Assembly: GCF_004919685.1 (NCBI RefSeq)
Contig: NZ_SMYZ01000099.1
Location: 1 to 34,974, forward strand
Direction of reading: 5' to 3'
Origin: Mesorhizobium norvegicum
Lineage (GTDB): Bacteria > Pseudomonadota > Alphaproteobacteria > Rhizobiales > Rhizobiaceae
DNA: 34,974 nucleotides
The position numbers were made by a program, and so were the translations under genes. Shown here piece by piece: positions 6,963 to 15,591 of the stretch. Positions within the stretch are counted from its first letter, which is position 1, and every line of letters begins with the position of its first letter. Below the pieces are notes generated by a model. The model searched no databases and was not told the DNA's origin. It was given only the letters and a program-made list of their open reading frames with translations.

Positions 6963-9900
6963 ATGGCAAAGAAACCAACGACGACGAGAACTCTCGACAG
7001 CGACGTGGCCAGGGAACTGGAAAAGGCGCTCGATCTCGACCTCAGCAATGAAGTCGGCAGCGGCGACCTCGACATCGCGGCTTCGATGGAGGATCTGGAA
7101 GCGCAGATATCCCAGGCCGCCGACGAGCTGGCACGCGAGGGACGCAATCAGAAACCAGAGTCCGTGGTCAATCAGAGCCAGGCCCAGAACCAGGCCGCAA
7201 AACCCGCGCCAAAGGCCAAGCCTGCCGAGTTGCGCCCCGTGGAAACACGCAATGGCGCCCAGCCCGCGGGTTTCGCGCCTGCCAATGACGATCGCCAGAA
7301 GGATTACAAGACGCTCCTGCACAGCCTCAACAGGCGTGCCTCGAACACCATTTACTGGGTCGTTGCCTTCGTTTCGCTCGCCTGGTTCGCCGGCGCCGGC
7401 GGCTTGGCCAACCTCCTTTTCGGACCGAGCATCTGGAGAATCCGCACGCTCGACCAATTCCTTGCCCGTCCGGAGCTGATCGGCCTGGCGGTCGCGGCGA
7501 TCGTGCCAGTCATCCTGTTCTGGGCCTTCGCGGCCATGATTCGCCGCGCCCAGGAAATGCGCATCGCCGCTCAGTCGATGACCGAAGTGGCCTTCCGCCT
7601 GACCGAGCCGGAAAACCTTGCCCAGGATCGCGTCATGATGATCGGCCAGGCCGTTCGTCGTGAGGTCGCGGCCATGGGCGAAGGCATCGAACGCACGCTT
7701 GCCCGCGCCGTCGAGCTGGAAACGCTGGTCCACAGCGAAGTCAACCAGATCGAACGCTCCTATTCCGAGAATGAATCCCGCATCCGTTCGCTGGTCGACG
7801 GCCTCGGCAGCGAGCGCGAAGCCGTCGTCACCCATGCCGAGCGCGTCCGCGCCTCGATCACCGGCGCGCATGAGACACTGAAGGACGAGATCGGCGCCGC
7901 CTCCGACATCATCCGCGACTCGATCCTCAATGCGTCGACCAAATTGTCGATGACGATCACCAATTCCGGCGACACGCTCATCGACCGCATCAACGAAAGC
8001 TCGATGTCGATCTTCGATTCGGTGGAAGGCCGGCTCGATTCGATCACCGACCGGCTGTCGACCTCGGGCGAGGCCTTCGCCAGCCTTCTCGACACCCGCA
8101 TTGCCAAGCTGACGGACACCACGGACGGCCTGACACGGTCGTTGACCGATCTGCTCGACGATCGCACCACCGGCATGGTGTCCCTGCTTGGCGGCGCCGC
8201 GCGCACCCTCAATTCCGAATTCGAGGCCAGCCTCAACGGCATCGAGCGGACGCTCGCCGAACGCGGCCAAGCGCTGATCAGCGAATTCCAGACCCGCGCC
8301 GAGGCGCTGGACACCGGAACGCAGAAGCTCAATGCGGCACTCGAGGCCCGCGCCCGCCAGATCAACGAGACGCTGGTCGAGCGCGCCCGCGAAATCGCCC
8401 ATACCTTTGCCGAGAGCAAGGACACGCTGTCGGCGATGATCGATCAGGGCAAGACCCAGATCGGCGCCGACATGGCCGACATCGTCACCTCGACCTCCTC
8501 CATGCTCGAAGCCCGCGCCAGCGACTTCGCCGGGCGCATGGAAGCCGCCCGTCACGTCGTCTCGCGTTCGTTCGACAGCGACATCCAGCGGCTCGCCGAC
8601 GCCCGCGTCGGCATCGAGGAAGCCGTCGAGAACCACAGCAGAAAACTGTCCGAAAGCCGCGAGCGCATGGCCACGGCCATGCAGGCCGACCTGGCGAAGT
8701 TCGCCGAGGGCCGCGCCGGCATCGATGCGGCGGTGACCAACCAGGTGCAGAAGCTGGCCGAAGGCCGCAACCTGATCTCGCGCGCTCTCGAAGAGGATCT
8801 GCGCAAGGTCAATGAATCGCGGGCGGCCATCGATGCATCGCTCGGCAGCCATCTCGAAAGGCTGGAAGAAGGCCGCAACAGGCTCTCCTCTGCCTTGAAC
8901 GAAGACTCCGGAAAACTGGTGCAAGCTCGTACGATCATTGATGAAATGGTCGCAGGCCACGTCGGCAAGCTCGCCGAGGGCCGCAACATTCTGTCGCGCG
9001 CTTTGGAGGCCGATCTCGGCAAACTGTCCGACAGCCGCGCCGGCATCGACGGTCTGGTCGCCGGTCAGGTCGAGAAGATCGCCGAAGGCCGCGCCGTGCT
9101 CGCCAAGGCGCTGGAAAACGACATCATCGGCATCAAGAGCCTCATCGAAACCCATTCAGCCAAACTGGCGGAAGACCGCACGCAGCTTTCCCATTCGCTC
9201 GACCACGATCTGTCCGGCATACGCGGCCTGATCGAAAGCTATTCGGGACGGCTGGCCGAGGACCGCAGCCTGCTGTCGCAGACCCTTGAAGCCGACCTTG
9301 CCAAGCTGGCCGACAGCCGTTCGAGCATTGACGGTCTGGTCGCTGGTCAGGTCGAGAAGCTGGCGGAAGGCCGCGACATTCTCAAGCGCGCACTGGAATC
9401 CGACCTGAACACGATCAGGGGCGTTATCTCAAGCCAGTCGGAAAAGCTGGCCGAGGATCGCGGGCAGCTCTCGCGGGTGCTGGAAACCGACCTGCAGAAT
9501 GTGAACAGCGTCATCGCCGACCACATGAACAAGCTGGTTCAGGATCGCTCGGCTCTATCCAAAGCACTTGAGGATGACCTCGCCAAGCTTGCCGACAGCC
9601 GCTCCAGCATCGATGGGCTGGTTGCGGGTCAGGTCGAGAAGTTGTCCGAAGGCCGAGATATCCTGCGGCGCGCTCTGGAATCCGACCTCAATGCGATCAA
9701 GGGCACCATTGCCGACCAGTCGCAGAAACTGGTCGATGACCGGGCGCAGTTCGCCCGGGCGCTCGAGGCTGATCTCGAAAGCGTCAACGGCCTGGTCAAC
9801 AGCCATTCCGAAAGGCTCGTTCAGGATCGTTCAACGCTGTCGAGAGCGCTCGAGACCGACCTCGAAAACGTCAGCGGTCTGATCAACAGCCATTCCGAAC

Positions 9901-12900
9901 GGCTCGCCCAGGATCGTTCGACCCTGTCGAGGTCACTCGAGGCCGACCTCCAAAACGTCGGCGGCCTCGTCAACAGCCACGCGGAAAGGCTTGTCCAGGA
10001 GCGCTCGACCCTGTCGAAGGCGCTCGAGGACGATCTCGCCAAGCTGGCCGAGAGCCGCTCCAGCATCGACGGTCTGGTCGCCGGCCAGGTCGAGAAGCTC
10101 GCAGAAGGCCGCGACGTTCTCAAGCGCGCGCTTGAAGCCGATCTGGCCAAGCTGGCCGAAAGCCGCTCCAGCATCGACGGTTTGGTCGCTGGTCAGGTGG
10201 AGAAACTGGCCGAGGGCCGCGACATTCTCAAACGCGCCCTCGAAGCTGACCTGCAGAAGCTGAGCGAAAGCCGCAGCGATATCGACGACGTCATTGCCGG
10301 ACATGTCGGCAAGCTGTCCGAAGGTCGCAATATGCTGACCCGCGCGCTGGAAGACGATCTCGGCAAGCTCGCCGAGTCCCGCAGGGACGTCGACCGCTCG
10401 CTGTCGGGCCATATCGATCAGATCGCCGCCAGGAGCACCGGCATTTCCGACGCGATCGCTGCCGATGTCGAAAAGATCGAGCAGGCGTTCAGCCGTCAGA
10501 CCGGCATCATCGAAGAGCGCGCCGGAACCATGGAGCGCGCGCTCTCGACAGGCGTCGACAACATCCGCAGCGTGCTCGAGAAGAGCGCTGTGTTTGTCGC
10601 CGGCGCCCTGCGCGAAAAGGTGCTGGAAGTCACCAGCACGCTGCATGAGCAGGCCGGTGCCGCGTTCAGTGACGCCGACCGCAAGATCGCCGAGCGCGCC
10701 GAGCAGACCTCTGCCGCCCTGCTGACGCGGGCCGAAGACATCGCCCGCACCTTCGAGGAGGCCGATCGTCGCCTGCACGCCCGTGCGGAAGATACGTCGA
10801 ACGCCTTGCTTGCCCGCGCGGACGACACGTCCAGCTCGCTGCTGGCCCGTGCCCATGAAACCGCCGATCAGCTGGCTGCTCGCGCAAGCCAAATCGCCGG
10901 CACCTTCGAAGCGGCGGACCAGAAGCTCGCCGCCCGCGCCCAGGAAACCGCCGATCAGCTAACCGCCCGGGCTCAGGACACCGCCGACCATCTGGCGGCT
11001 CGTGCAAGCGAGATTGCAGGCACGTTCGATGCGGCCGACCAGAAGCTGGTCGCCCGCGCCATCGAAACGGCCCAGTCGCTGGCCGCGCGCGCCGGCGACA
11101 TCCTGCGCAACTTCGAAGGCGCCGACCAGCGGCTCGGCGTGCGCATCGGCGAATCGGCCGAAGCGCTCGCCGCACGCGCATCGGACCTCGGCCGCATCTT
11201 CGATGCCGCCGACCAGCAATTGGTCTCGCGCATCGCCGAAGGTTCGGAAGCGCTGTCGAGCCGTGCCTCGGAAATCGGCCGCATCTTCGACGACGCGGAT
11301 CAGCGTCTGGTGTCGCGCATCGCCAACAGCACCACCACGATCGGCGAGCATGCCGAGACAATCGTCGGTGCCTTTGCCGATACCGAGCAAAGGGTCGCCG
11401 AACGCGCAAGGCGGACCGGCCAGGAAATGGCCGTGCATGCCCGCGAAATCGAGCAGGCGCTTGCCGGCGCCGACGAGCGGCTCGCATCGAGCGCGGCAGC
11501 CGCGGCCGCCCGTGTCGAAGAGCAGGTCTCAGGCGTCGAGAACCGCCTCGCCTTCACGGCCGAGACGATGGGCCAGAAGCTCAACGAGCAGGTGTCGAAT
11601 GCCGAGGCGCAACTCGTCTCGCGCGCCAATGTCATCGCGGAGACCTTCACTGCGGTTGGCCAGCATATCGGCCAGAGCACCAACGATGCCGCCAAGACGA
11701 TCGGCGCCAACACCCGCGAACTCAACACCATGCTCGCGGCGCGTTCGGCCGAAATGTCGAAGATCCTCGACGAAACCGCACGGCCTTTGGTCGAGCGCTT
11801 CGCCCAGGGCGGCTCGGAATTGCAAAAGAGCATGGAAGAGGTCACCGAGCGCGCCACCGAGAAGCTGCGCAGCGAGAATGCCGCACTTGTCGACGCGCTC
11901 GCCAACCGCACCGCCGAAACCTTGTCGGCGGTCGAAGGCGCTCGCTCGTCGTTGTCCGACAGCGTCGCCGACCTCATCGGCCGCATGACCAAGTCCAGCT
12001 CGCAGCTCGGTCAGCTGATCGAGCAGGCCGCGGTCAATCTCGGCCAGGTCGATGAACGCCTGAGCGGCAGCACGCAAAGCTTCGCCGCCACCACCGAGAA
12101 GGCCGCGCAGACCTTTGCCAGCTCTGCGCGTTTGGTCGATTCGAACACGACAAGGCTGACGGAACTGTCGTCGTCCACCTTGCGCGAGGTCGCGTCGATC
12201 GCCACCAAGTTCGACGAACACAGCCGGCTGCTCTCCAGCGCTTCGGACCTGTTGAGCTCGGCCCAGAGCAACCTCGAGCACACGCTCGAACGGCAGTCGT
12301 CGCTCGAAGATCTCGCCGTCGGCCTGGTCAAGAAGTCGGAAGATCTCGAAAGGGTCATGCGCTCGTTCGAAAATCTCGTCGGCCAGACGCTGCAGAACGC
12401 CGAAGGCAAGACGATGGAGTCGGCCGACAAGATCCGCATCGCCATCACCGACGTCGTCGATTCGGCAACCAAGCGCTTCGCCGATGCGACCGAGGAGATG
12501 CGGCGCACAGCGGGCTCGATCAAGAGCGAGCTCGACCTCACCCGCGCCGAACTCAAGAAGGGCGTCATCGAGATGCCGGAAGAGGCCAAGGAATCGACCT
12601 CGGCCATCCGCCGCGCCGTTTCCGAGCAGATCAATGCCCTGAAGGAGCTTTCGGACATCGTTGCGAAGTCCGGCCGTGGCGGCGATGGGTCCGAGCCACG
12701 CAATTTGCGTCCAGCGCCGCAAGCGCCGGCCGCACGTGCTGCCGAGCCGCCGCGTCGCGCACCGGCTCCGCAGCCGGAGCTGCGCACGCCTCAGGCGCCC
12801 TTGGGCGGCCCTGCATTGCGCGGCACGCTCGACCTTGAGCGTCCGGCCGAGGCGGCACCGCGCCAGCGTTCAGACGCCAACGCCCGCACGCCTCAGGGCG

Positions 12901-13358
12901 GCTGGGTGCGCGATCTTCTGACAGCGGCGTCGAACGACGAGGATTTGAGGTCGGTAACACCGTCGGCGCCTGCGGAAGCACCGCGCGCGGCTCCTGCCCA
13001 GCGCTCGCCCCTGCATGTCGTGGAATCGCTGAACTCGCTCTCCGTCGACATCGCGCGGGCCATCGACCACGATGCTTCGATCGAGTTGTGGAATCGCTAC
13101 CGGCGCGGCGAGCGTGACGTGTTCACAAGGCGGCTCTACACGCTGAAGGGCCAGCAGACGTTCGACGAGATCCGTCGCAAATATCAGGCGGAGGCCGAGT
13201 TCCGCGCCGCCGTCGACCGTTACTGCGACGATTTCGAGAAGCTGCTCAAGGATGTCTCGCGCAACGACCGCGACAACATCATGGCGCAGACCTATCTGAC
13301 CTCGGACACCGGCAAGGTCTACACCATGTTGGCCCACGCCAGCGGCCGTCTGCATTGA
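6963..13358 (+). CDS. gpr: Giant coiled-coil polar-growth protein, GPR/RgsE family (often annotated kinesin-like)
   Basis: A 2131-residue protein that I assign to the growth-pole-ring family (Agrobacterium GPR, Sinorhizobium RgsE, related to TipN). Members form a ring at the growing pole and are needed for unipolar growth and rod shape. It starts with about 125 soluble residues, then two membrane helices at about 128-152 and 172-195. A helical rod of about 1700 residues follows, then a Pro/Ala-rich disordered linker at about 1901-2016 with a short GWVRDLL motif at 1980-1986. A conserved globular C-terminal domain occupies 2017-2131. The rod carries two repeat arrays, listed separately. There is no kinesin motor or P-loop. 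The ATG at 6963 (MAKKPTTT) is preferred to an in-frame one 39 codons earlier, whose extension looks non-coding. The 3' end is followed 22 bases later by a strong terminator. Confidence 0.88.
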   Translation: MAKKPTTTRTLDSDVARELEKALDLDLSNEVGSGDLDIAASMEDLEAQISQAADELAREGRNQKPESVVNQSQAQNQAAKPAPKAKPAELRPVETRNGAQPAGFAPANDDRQKDYKTLLHSLNRRASNTIYWVVAFVSLAWFAGAGGLANLLFGPSIWRIRTLDQFLARPELIGLAVAAIVPVILFWAFAAMIRRAQEMRIAAQSMTEVAFRLTEPENLAQDRVMMIGQAVRREVAAMGEGIERTLARAVELETLVHSEVNQIERSYSENESRIRSLVDGLGSEREAVVTHAERVRASITGAHETLKDEIGAASDIIRDSILNASTKLSMTITNSGDTLIDRINESSMSIFDSVEGRLDSITDRLSTSGEAFASLLDTRIAKLTDTTDGLTRSLTDLLDDRTTGMVSLLGGAARTLNSEFEASLNGIERTLAERGQALISEFQTRAEALDTGTQKLNAALEARARQINETLVERAREIAHTFAESKDTLSAMIDQGKTQIGADMADIVTSTSSMLEARASDFAGRMEAARHVVSRSFDSDIQRLADARVGIEEAVENHSRKLSESRERMATAMQADLAKFAEGRAGIDAAVTNQVQKLAEGRNLISRALEEDLRKVNESRAAIDASLGSHLERLEEGRNRLSSALNEDSGKLVQARTIIDEMVAGHVGKLAEGRNILSRALEADLGKLSDSRAGIDGLVAGQVEKIAEGRAVLAKALENDIIGIKSLIETHSAKLAEDRTQLSHSLDHDLSGIRGLIESYSGRLAEDRSLLSQTLEADLAKLADSRSSIDGLVAGQVEKLAEGRDILKRALESDLNTIRGVISSQSEKLAEDRGQLSRVLETDLQNVNSVIADHMNKLVQDRSALSKALEDDLAKLADSRSSIDGLVAGQVEKLSEGRDILRRALESDLNAIKGTIADQSQKLVDDRAQFARALEADLESVNGLVNSHSERLVQDRSTLSRALETDLENVSGLINSHSERLAQDRSTLSRSLEADLQNVGGLVNSHAERLVQERSTLSKALEDDLAKLAESRSSIDGLVAGQVEKLAEGRDVLKRALEADLAKLAESRSSIDGLVAGQVEKLAEGRDILKRALEADLQKLSESRSDIDDVIAGHVGKLSEGRNMLTRALEDDLGKLAESRRDVDRSLSGHIDQIAARSTGISDAIAADVEKIEQAFSRQTGIIEERAGTMERALSTGVDNIRSVLEKSAVFVAGALREKVLEVTSTLHEQAGAAFSDADRKIAERAEQTSAALLTRAEDIARTFEEADRRLHARAEDTSNALLARADDTSSSLLARAHETADQLAARASQIAGTFEAADQKLAARAQETADQLTARAQDTADHLAARASEIAGTFDAADQKLVARAIETAQSLAARAGDILRNFEGADQRLGVRIGESAEALAARASDLGRIFDAADQQLVSRIAEGSEALSSRASEIGRIFDDADQRLVSRIANSTTTIGEHAETIVGAFADTEQRVAERARRTGQEMAVHAREIEQALAGADERLASSAAAAAARVEEQVSGVENRLAFTAETMGQKLNEQVSNAEAQLVSRANVIAETFTAVGQHIGQSTNDAAKTIGANTRELNTMLAARSAEMSKILDETARPLVERFAQGGSELQKSMEEVTERATEKLRSENAALVDALANRTAETLSAVEGARSSLSDSVADLIGRMTKSSSQLGQLIEQAAVNLGQVDERLSGSTQSFAATTEKAAQTFASSARLVDSNTTRLTELSSSTLREVASIATKFDEHSRLLSSASDLLSSAQSNLEHTLERQSSLEDLAVGLVKKSEDLERVMRSFENLVGQTLQNAEGKTMESADKIRIAITDVVDSATKRFADATEEMRRTAGSIKSELDLTRAELKKGVIEMPEEAKESTSAIRRAVSEQINALKELSDIVAKSGRGGDGSEPRNLRPAPQAPAARAAEPPRRAPAPQPELRTPQAPLGGPALRGTLDLERPAEAAPRQRSDANARTPQGGWVRDLLTAASNDEDLRSVTPSAPAEAPRAAPAQRSPLHVVESLNSLSVDIARAIDHDASIELWNRYRRGERDVFTRRLYTLKGQQTFDEIRRKYQAEAEFRAAVDRYCDDFEKLLKDVSRNDRDNIMAQTYLTSDTGKVYTMLAHASGRLH
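8544..10427 (+). repeat. In-frame tandem repeat array 1 in gpr: 20 units of 36 or 29 residues
   Basis: Residues 528-1155 of GPR can be cut into 20 consecutive units starting at the acidic/Gly/Asp-Arg turn (EGR, EDR, QDR). Unit lengths in order are six of 36, then 29, 29, 36, 29, 29, 36, 29, 29, 29, 29, 36, 36, 36, 36. The short form equals the long form minus exactly one heptad, taken from the AKLAESRSSIDGLVAGQ portion. A higher-order 36-29-29 block of 94 residues occurs three times in a row (672-765, 766-859, 860-953). The long units at 9258, 9540, 9996 and 10104 share long stretches of identical protein sequence but differ at many synonymous sites. Confidence 0.85.
10674..11555 (+). repeat. 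In-frame repeat array 2 in gpr: 29-residue units with 11-residue insertions
   Basis: Residues 1238-1531 of GPR form nine units beginning with an A-D-x-R/K/Q-L type sequence and mostly ending near I-x-x-x-F. Lengths are 29, 51, 40, then six of 29. The two long units equal 29 plus 22 and 29 plus 11, so they differ by whole hendecads. The repeated core reads AARASEIAGTFDAADQKL. This array has the same 29-residue base period as the short units of array 1 but a different consensus, and is richer in alanine and arginine. Confidence 0.8.
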
Positions 13359-13380
13359 TCAGCCGATTAGGGCAAAAAAC

Positions 13381-13408
13381 AAAAAGGCGGGAAATTTCCC
13401 GCCTTTTT
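13381..13408. terminator. Bidirectional rho-independent terminator
   Basis: A perfect 28-base palindrome starts with five A, has the GC core GGCGGG/CCCGCC around AAATTT, and ends with five T. It gives a strong hairpin with a U-tract on either strand. It lies 22 bases after the gpr stop and 107 bases beyond the end of the convergent lipoprotein gene, so it can end both transcripts. Confidence 0.92.
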
Positions 13409-13515
13409 CATGTCGACCGATTTGTGCTGTTGGCGCGTTTGCGGCGCCGTGTGCCTTGCAGTGGCTCGGGCATCAGCAGTGTCAGAAGCGCTGTGCGATC
13501 AAGCCTTTATGGAAA

Positions 13516-14124
13516 TCAGATGACCGAATCCGTCCAGCTCACGATCTGCCTGGCGGCGTCGCCGAACGCGTTGTCGAGCGCGCTGACATAGGCAGGATTG
13601 CCGCTGCCCGAAACGGGCGCGGATGCGGTGAAGCTCTTGGAGGCACGCACCTCACCATTGCGGTCGTTGAGGATGCGCACGAACAGGTCGACCTCGGCAT
13701 GCTCGCCGCCGTCGACACGCACTTCGAAGGAGCGGATCTCGACGATCACCTGATAGTCGATCGCAAGGCCCTCGCCCGGCTTGCCGACGCCGGCAAAGCT
13801 GCCCGAACGCTGGAACGTCTCGGCCAGCCGCGCCTGCACGATCAGCGGCAGCCGGTCGGCCCATTGCGCGCCCTTGAGATACTGGATCGAGCGATCCGAC
13901 GGCTTGATGACGATGTTCTGGCTGTCCAGCGCCTTCAGCGCCGATGGCTGCGCAATCAGGATCTGGCGGCGGCTGTGGCCATGCGCGTCGACCGTAGGCG
14001 CCGACAGCTCGAACGTATCGAGCGGCGCGGGCTTGCCGCCCAGTGCCGCGCAGCCGGCCAGCGTCAGGGCAAGCAGTACCGCAGCCGATGTCAACCCGCC
14101 CGTTTTCACCCATACAGACTTCAC
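13516..14124 (-). CDS. PqiC-like ABC transport auxiliary lipoprotein
   Basis: A 202-residue predicted outer-membrane lipoprotein of the ABC-type transport auxiliary family (PqiC/YmbA-like). From the GTG at 14124 it has a short basic start, a hydrophobic core and a lipobox LAGC with the modified Cys25. GGGGA lies 6 bases before this GTG. The frame is open 42 codons further upstream to 14250, but that extension would bury the signal peptide and overlap mlaD by 47 bases. The mature domain includes FELSAPT, IVIKPSDRSIQYLKGAQWADRLP and a conserved C-terminal helix. It is the last gene of the mlaE-mlaF-mlaD cluster and probably docks the MCE protein to the outer membrane, as PqiC does for PqiB. That role is inferred. 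Confidence 0.85.
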   Translation of the reverse strand: MKSVWVKTGGLTSAAVLLALTLAGCAALGGKPAPLDTFELSAPTVDAHGHSRRQILIAQPSALKALDSQNIVIKPSDRSIQYLKGAQWADRLPLIVQARLAETFQRSGSFAGVGKPGEGLAIDYQVIVEIRSFEVRVDGGEHAEVDLFVRILNDRNGEVRASKSFTASAPVSGSGNPAYVSALDNAFGDAARQIVSWTDSVI

Positions 14125-14203
14125 GCGCGATCCCCGTTGTCCCCGGATCGTAAGATCGACCCGCTTTCGCGGCTCATGTTCTTGGGGCTCGCCGACGCCG
14201 AAG

Positions 14204-15577
14204 TCAACGCCGCGCCCTGCCATCGAACTGCCGAACCTCGCCATCGCCACCCGAAAGGATGCGCTGCGGATTGCGGCTGAGATCGGTCACCGCCTCCTCG
14301 ATGCGACTGATCGAACGGCGGCTGTCCTGCACCAGTGCCTCGACATTCGAAAGCCCCTGGCCCGAGAAGCGCGCCAGATTGTCGGTGATGACGCCAAGGC
14401 GGGCATTCAGCGTGTCGGCAACCTGCTTGAACGACTTCAGCGTCGCCCTGGCATCGGCCATCACGCCGTCGGCTTGACCGGAACCGAGCAAGGTGTCGAC
14501 CTTGGCGAGGATGCCGTCGACACGCACCGAAGCGTCGTTAAGCCGTTGCGCCAGTTGCTTGGCATCCTTGATCGTCTGGTCGATATCGTCGGCCCGGTTG
14601 GCGAACTTGTGGGTCACTTCCGCGATGTCGGCGGCGGCCTTGTCGGCGCTTTCGCTGGCCTTCTGGATATTGGCAAGTGCCGAGCGCACCTGCGCCGGGT
14701 CAATGCCGTCGAGCACGCCGTCGACCTTGGCCAGCGTGCCTTGCGTCTGCTTGGCGAAATCGTTGACGGACCCAACCGCGGTATCGACATTCTTGATCAC
14801 GCCGTCGAGCTGTTTCGAAGTCTCCTTGAGATTCCCTGTCACCGTGTCGACATTGGCGACAATGCTCTTGATCTTGTCCTTGTCGACGGCATTGAGAAGG
14901 CCTTCGGCTGCCTTCAGCGTGCCGTCGAGCTTGCCGGAAACGCCTTTCAGCTCATCCGCCAGCGTGCTGGCGGCGGACAGGAACTTGTCGATGCCGTCCG
15001 AATTCTTGGCCAGCGCATCGGAGAAGGTCTGCACGTTCTGCACGGTCTGCGTCAGCGGGCCGCGAACGTCCTTGGTGAAGCCCTCGAGCTCGGTCAGCAC
15101 CTTGTCGGCGCGGGTGAAGATATTCTGCGCCGTCTGCAGCAAGTTGGTCACCGCTGACGGGTTGGCGACGATCTCGGCGACCTTGCCTTCCTTTTCCGCC
15201 TGGTCGAGGAGCTTGACTTCCTTGGGGTCGGCGCCCTTGAGTTCGATGTTGGCCTGCCCGGTCAGGCCGGCAAGCCCGATATCGGCCTGCGTCGACTTGG
15301 TGATCGGCGTCAGGCGGTCGATCTCGGTGTCGGCGATGGCAACCGTCGGATTGTCGACGTCGATATAGACGCGCTTGACGTCGCCAACCTTGACGCCGTT
15401 GAACAGCACGAAACTGCCGCGGCCAAGCCCGGACGCCGAGCCCGGAATGCGCACGCGCAGCAACGTCGTCTCTCCCTTGTCGCCGATCGCCGCCGTCCAG
15501 TAGACGAACGCGAACGCCGCCAGGATCGCAGCCAGCGTGAAAATGCCGACAATGACGTAGTTGGCTCTGGTTTCCAT
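14204..15577 (-). CDS. mlaD: MlaD-like MCE-domain substrate-binding protein with long helical tail
   Basis: A 457-residue periplasmic protein anchored by one N-terminal helix at about 8-28. One MCE domain follows at about 39-118 (VRIPGSASGLGRGSFVLFNGVKVGDV, then GLAGLTGQANIEL). E. coli MlaD is about 183 residues, so this protein carries over 300 extra residues. These are almost entirely predicted amphipathic helix (repeated patterns such as LDGVIKNVDTAVGSVNDF and ADDIDQTIKDAKQLAQRLNDA). MCE proteins form hexamers that carry lipids from the permease. A helical extension of this size could form a needle or barrel across the periplasm, as in PqiB. It lies 14 bases after mlaF and 79 bases before the lipoprotein gene. 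Confidence 0.92.
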   Translation of the reverse strand: METRANYVIVGIFTLAAILAAFAFVYWTAAIGDKGETTLLRVRIPGSASGLGRGSFVLFNGVKVGDVKRVYIDVDNPTVAIADTEIDRLTPITKSTQADIGLAGLTGQANIELKGADPKEVKLLDQAEKEGKVAEIVANPSAVTNLLQTAQNIFTRADKVLTELEGFTKDVRGPLTQTVQNVQTFSDALAKNSDGIDKFLSAASTLADELKGVSGKLDGTLKAAEGLLNAVDKDKIKSIVANVDTVTGNLKETSKQLDGVIKNVDTAVGSVNDFAKQTQGTLAKVDGVLDGIDPAQVRSALANIQKASESADKAAADIAEVTHKFANRADDIDQTIKDAKQLAQRLNDASVRVDGILAKVDTLLGSGQADGVMADARATLKSFKQVADTLNARLGVITDNLARFSGQGLSNVEALVQDSRRSISRIEEAVTDLSRNPQRILSGGDGEVRQFDGRARR

Positions 15578-15591
15578 TGCCTCACTTATGG

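Noticed and set aside
6942..9155. Long minus-strand open frame (over 700 codons) opposite gpr
   Set aside because: It is a high-GC shadow of the gpr reading frame. The gpr protein has membrane helices, regular repeats and a terminator matched to its end, while the antisense frame has no family features.
8544..10427. CRISPR-like or satellite DNA array
   Set aside because: Repeats are in frame, 87 or 108 bases long with no spacers, and diverge mainly at silent positions, so they are protein repeats.
6963..13358. Kinesin-like motor protein
   Set aside because: There is no P-loop, switch or motor domain; the similarity to kinesin arises only from coiled-coil composition.
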